A stretch of DNA of 64,000 nucleotides from Homalodisca vitripennis (Eukaryota; Arthropoda; Insecta; Hemiptera; Cicadellidae), in NCBI RefSeq assembly GCF_021130785.1, contig NC_060211.1, positions 21,747,001 to 21,811,000 of the forward strand. The letters run 5' to 3'. Each line of letters starts with the position of its first letter. The stretch's first letter is position 1. Positions 60,801-64,000 of this stretch are shown here, piece after piece. A model generated the notes under the pieces. The model was not told where the DNA came from. It did not search any database and saw only the letters and a program-made list of their open reading frames with translations. A program made the translations under genes and the position numbers.

Positions 60801-63630
60801 TCATTTCATTAACCGACTTCATATTTCCAACAAAATTACGAATACCGAGGTAGAACATTTTCTTTCAATACAACTTGACTTGTAAACTCTTTCAACATCA
60901 ATTCTGGTAGAATATGTGTGCGTACTTTGAAGAAACCTTGTATCATGAAACAAAGAACGATATCTTTATAGAACACTATAAATCTTAAAGCTGTTTAGCG
61001 CATTGCGGATATTATGCGATAGCTTGATGATGATAGGTCATAAAAGATCATAAGACATACATTTTAAGATAACAAAACTGAATTTTTTGTCGCCCTTTTA
61101 TCAGAGAAACAACTTATCCAAAATAAGCGTTATATAGTATTTTGTAATATCATTACTCATTTATATGAAGTACTTAAAAATAGTAAACAATATTTCTGTG
61201 TACAAAATATTGCGGTAATTGTATCTCAAAGCTTATATATATATAAGTATATATTATAATATATATAAGTATATATTATAATATATATAAGTATATATAT
61301 TATATATATAAGTTACATAAATATGCCAGGATAAAGTGGATTGAATAAACTTGCAAAATGTGATGTAAAATGTTGCAAAGATCTGAGATAAAATATGACC
61401 TAATAACCTCTTCATGTCTAATATACATATGGAAATACTAAAATATCTATTACTACAGAAACAGACGGGGGCTAGGATGGAGTAAAGTAATTTCCCCTAA
61501 ACCTTGTATCATAATAAATTGGTTAAAAATAACGAAACGTCTTTTTAATAGAAACAAATTTTTTTTTAATAATTAATGACAGATTTTCATGTACCTATGG
61601 AAAATAACACTGTGCTGGAGACTATCAACACACTGTTACATAATTTTATAAACAGGGCTGCCAAAATTAACAACAGTAATGATATGGTATTGAATATGCT
61701 AAGTGGCGTTGCTGAGTATTGAGAAATTGTTATATGAAATCTCAGATTATCAAAATAATTCGGGATTCTAGCACACCAGGTCTGGCACAGAAATTTTTTT
61801 CATCTAGTAGCATACATTATAGGATAAAACAGTGTAGACAATATTCTTGAGTGATTTACAAAGAAACCACACTAGTTTGTAGGCATTAATGTGTGAAATA
61901 CAACTCACAATTAATGATGTAGCTATTAAAAGCCACAGTTCCAAAAAACAGACAGGAATAAGTAAAATAAACCATCGTATACGGACTATAAAGAGGAAAA
62001 TTATTGCAACACAAGCAAATTATGGAGAATAATCCAAACAGAAAAGTGTTACTTCATATTTGTGTTGATATGAGAGCCTGGTGAAACAGGGTTATTTTAT
62101 GTACCTTGCTAACGTCACCTGATTCTCATATTAGACTTAGCTTCCTCATGCTTACATTTCTCAGGGTTAGTTCTGTAATGAAAATAAAATACAATTTAAG
62201 TAACAACGGTAATACATATGTTAAATTACAAATATATATTTTTTATGAAACAAAACGATATTTATAAAATATACGTTTTTGCAGATAACCTTCAAACGTT
62301 TCATTTGATATTCCGTGCAACCTTATTTAGATTTGTAACTTCGGTTTTACAGATAATTTGGATTCAAAATTTATTAATTAGGTCTTAGGCGGGAAAATTG
62401 CTTATTAATATTCAATTATTGAGCTATCACATTAAATACTGGAACCTGTTATGAATCTATTGTAATTAGTTTCGTCTCCTCAAATTAAAAGTTCTGATTA
62501 GACTGACGATTATAAACTAAGAACACAGCTCAACAGGTCATCAAAAAGTTTAATACCAAATGATATAACACTTTTAGAAGTTTTTGTTTTAAGTCTAACA
62601 GACCACCATATATGGAGTGAAGTTGTTATAGATGTCCTTCAAAAATATATTAATTAATACTGAATGGAGAATACAAATTACATTTCAAAATATTCTAAGA
62701 ACTTTTTGGCTGTGCGTTCGTGAAGCCCACCGCAATGTAGGCTCACATAATTTCTCACACTGTTTCCCGAGGAATGTAAAAATTTCTATTTTGGATTATT
62801 AAAATTGTTGTTCTGTCAATAATAAAATTAGCTGTAGATTTAAAAAACCTCAGCGAAACATGTTAAGCGGCAAGTTGTGTGGCGTAAGTTTATTTTAAAT
62901 CTCTTTAGTTTTTGGTTTAAAATGTCATTTAGTAAAGTCGAAAATCACTTAAAACAATCTCGGAACATGTTTAGTTCTAAATAATTTTAATCTGTATTGA
63001 TTGGGCAACACACATTTTTATTCGACGACTACAATTTGGCTTGTTTGTAGCGAAATTCGCGAGGAATATGAATTTTTCATAGTTTTTCTAGTTTTATATA
63101 TGCCATTTTGTTGGATGATTTAACGTGACTGAGCGTGAAAAAATGTTTTAAATGTGACATGAGTGTAACTCATATGGGAAATACATTTTTTAAAATTGTT
63201 ATGTCATTCTATTTTTTCATTTTGTTTTATTCATGGGTAGGGAATTTGTGTTATGGGCGGAGGATGGTTACTAGTACATTAAAACTAGAAAAATGTAGGT
63301 AATGATCACTCGTTTTACTATAGGAACTATAAACGTAACCTGTGTTAAAATTCTTTTTTTTTTAGGGAAGTGAAGGAGAAAACTCGTCTCTGGGTTTTGA
63401 ATACGTGTCAAAAAGAGCTCTGCAGGGTTAGTTCACAATAAAAATTCCCATTTTAAGATAAAAAATCATGAAAGGTAAATGTTTAAATAATGATAATGAT
63501 TGCAGGTAAAATGTTCACAAGAGCTGTGTTACCAAAGGAACCTAGAGTTTATGAGTTATACCGACACCGTGGAGTGGGCCTTCAAACTTGGAGCGAGTCG
63601 GAGGTTCAGCAAGTGGAGTGATTTCATGAG
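57777..63630 (+). CDS. Gene B: second SLC36-type transporter, partial (first four exons)
   Basis: The coding sequence joins 57777-57838, 59334-59420, 59561-59711 and 63506-63630, giving residues 1-142; later exons lie beyond the window. Exon lengths and phases equal those of gene A. The protein shares the NAPREGKL segment, the [10 protein letters not shown] helix-1 motif and the [12 protein letters not shown] and FKLGASRRF strings. By family it should be a proton-coupled amino acid symporter of the AAAP superfamily. Differences from A include LAMPSAF in place of LAMSYAF and a normal GT donor after exon 4. Introns are 1,495, 140 and 3,794 nt. The gene lies about 29 kb downstream of gene A in the same orientation, the usual signature of tandem duplication. 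The frame is intact in all four exons, so it is probably functional. Confidence 0.9.
57839..59333 (+). other. Gene B intron 1
   Basis: A 1.5-kb GT-AG intron. It contains open frames of 106 and 62 codons with no recognisable motif, and a 14-A run at about 58,987. Nothing else is seen. Confidence 0.7.
59334..59420 (+). CDS. Gene B exon 2
   Basis: 87 nt between tttacag and gtaagt. It encodes the charged pre-membrane segment with [15 protein letters not shown]. Same length and phase as gene A exon 2. Confidence 0.9.
59561..59711 (+). CDS. Gene B exon 3: membrane helices 1-2
   Basis: 151 nt starting after gatgcag. It encodes [20 protein letters not shown] and on to LICTHCTHIV, then donor gtcagt. 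The intron before it is only 140 nt, against 3,027 nt in gene A. Opposite-strand frames of 77 and 112 codons over this exon are shadows. Confidence 0.92.
60640..60725. mobile_element. Terminal fragment of the foldback family
   Basis: Contains gatgctgcactaaggggaag, gtgaattagagcttcactca and acattcatgtgaatgaact. It matches the right arm of the element at 17485-17580 and continues into the outer part seen before the left arm there. Only one end is present. Confidence 0.6.
61231..61312. repeat. Compound AT repeat, ~22-bp unit
   Basis: Three units of atatataagtatatattata type follow one another; each is nearly self-complementary. Confidence 0.85.
63506..63630 (+). CDS. Gene B exon 4
   Basis: 125 nt between attgcag and gtatct. 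It encodes [18 protein letters not shown] and then [17 protein letters not shown]. The GT donor here identifies the matching end of gene A exon 4. Confidence 0.92.
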
Positions 63631-64000
63631 GTATCTACTATTCAATTAAAATTAATCACCTCATTAGTGGAAAAATAAACATTTTAGAATGAGGCTGGGG
63701 GACTTAAAACTCCTAAATAGTATTTCCCAATTTAAAGAAATTATAATATTCACTACAGTTTTTCATTAGTTTGCCAAAACACCGCATTTTGGAGTGACGG
63801 AATTCTGGTATTTTATTCTACTGCCTAAACCAGTGAGATGATATAATTTTTGCTTATCCCACTATCCTCATTATATTTAAGGCCTATTGGTAATTAAATT
63901 TAAAAAGTAAAATCAACGTTTTAAATTAAAAATTATACTTAACATTTAAAATGTTACCTTCGTTTAAACAGTCTTATTAAAATAAAATTATACCTTATTT

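Larger units (their letters stand above)
59712..63505 (+). other. Gene B intron 3
   Basis: A 3.79-kb intron. It holds the end of a foldback-family element near 60,640-60,725, a compound AT repeat at 61,231-61,312, and an exon-4-like fragment at about 63,366-63,426. Otherwise it is AT-rich without recognisable features. Confidence 0.7.

Overview
The window looks like a stretch of insect nuclear genome, most likely hemipteran. The evidence is AT-rich non-coding DNA, GT-AG introns of one to several kilobases, GC-richer coding exons, and a dense background of decayed LINE, Penelope, hAT and mariner remnants. No prokaryotic gene organisation, rRNA, convincing tRNA or CRISPR array was seen. The taxonomic call is inference from the protein and repeat types.

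Two tandem paralogous genes explain almost all the coding signal. Both lie on the + strand and encode SLC36-type (proton-coupled, AAAP superfamily) amino acid transporters. Gene A is complete in its coding part: nine exons from 9,696 to 28,097, 459 residues, about 11 membrane segments. Gene B starts at 57,777 and leaves the window after exon 4 at 63,630. The four shared exons have exactly the same lengths and splice phases (62, 87, 151 and 125 coding nt) and clearly related proteins, so B is a duplicate of A. Each first coding exon begins after a splice acceptor, so both genes need untranslated upstream exons. A CpG-rich block ending in a good donor at 46,221 is a candidate for gene B. None was found for gene A.

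Layout: 1-9.6 kb is upstream of gene A and holds a LINE 3' tail, a foldback element, and a striking 1.19-kb inverted repeat (4,108-5,293 against 8,163-9,355) separated by 2.9 kb. 9.7-28.6 kb is gene A, whose introns carry LINE fragments, a foldback element, a TA-flanked MITE and an hAT deletion derivative with an intact 8-bp target duplication. 28.6-57.7 kb is intergenic (or partly gene B 5' intron) with a degenerate ~67-bp tandem array, a Penelope-like element, a 192-bp duplication, five 74-bp satellite units, a LINE with RNase H remnant, and a mariner-like transposase remnant. 57.7-64.0 kb is the start of gene B.

The two transporters probably move small amino acids across the plasma or lysosomal membrane. 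They differ at a membrane-helix-1 motif (Ser in A where B has Pro) and in one splice donor (GC in A, GT in B). Both carry a six-codon upstream ORF just before the start codon.
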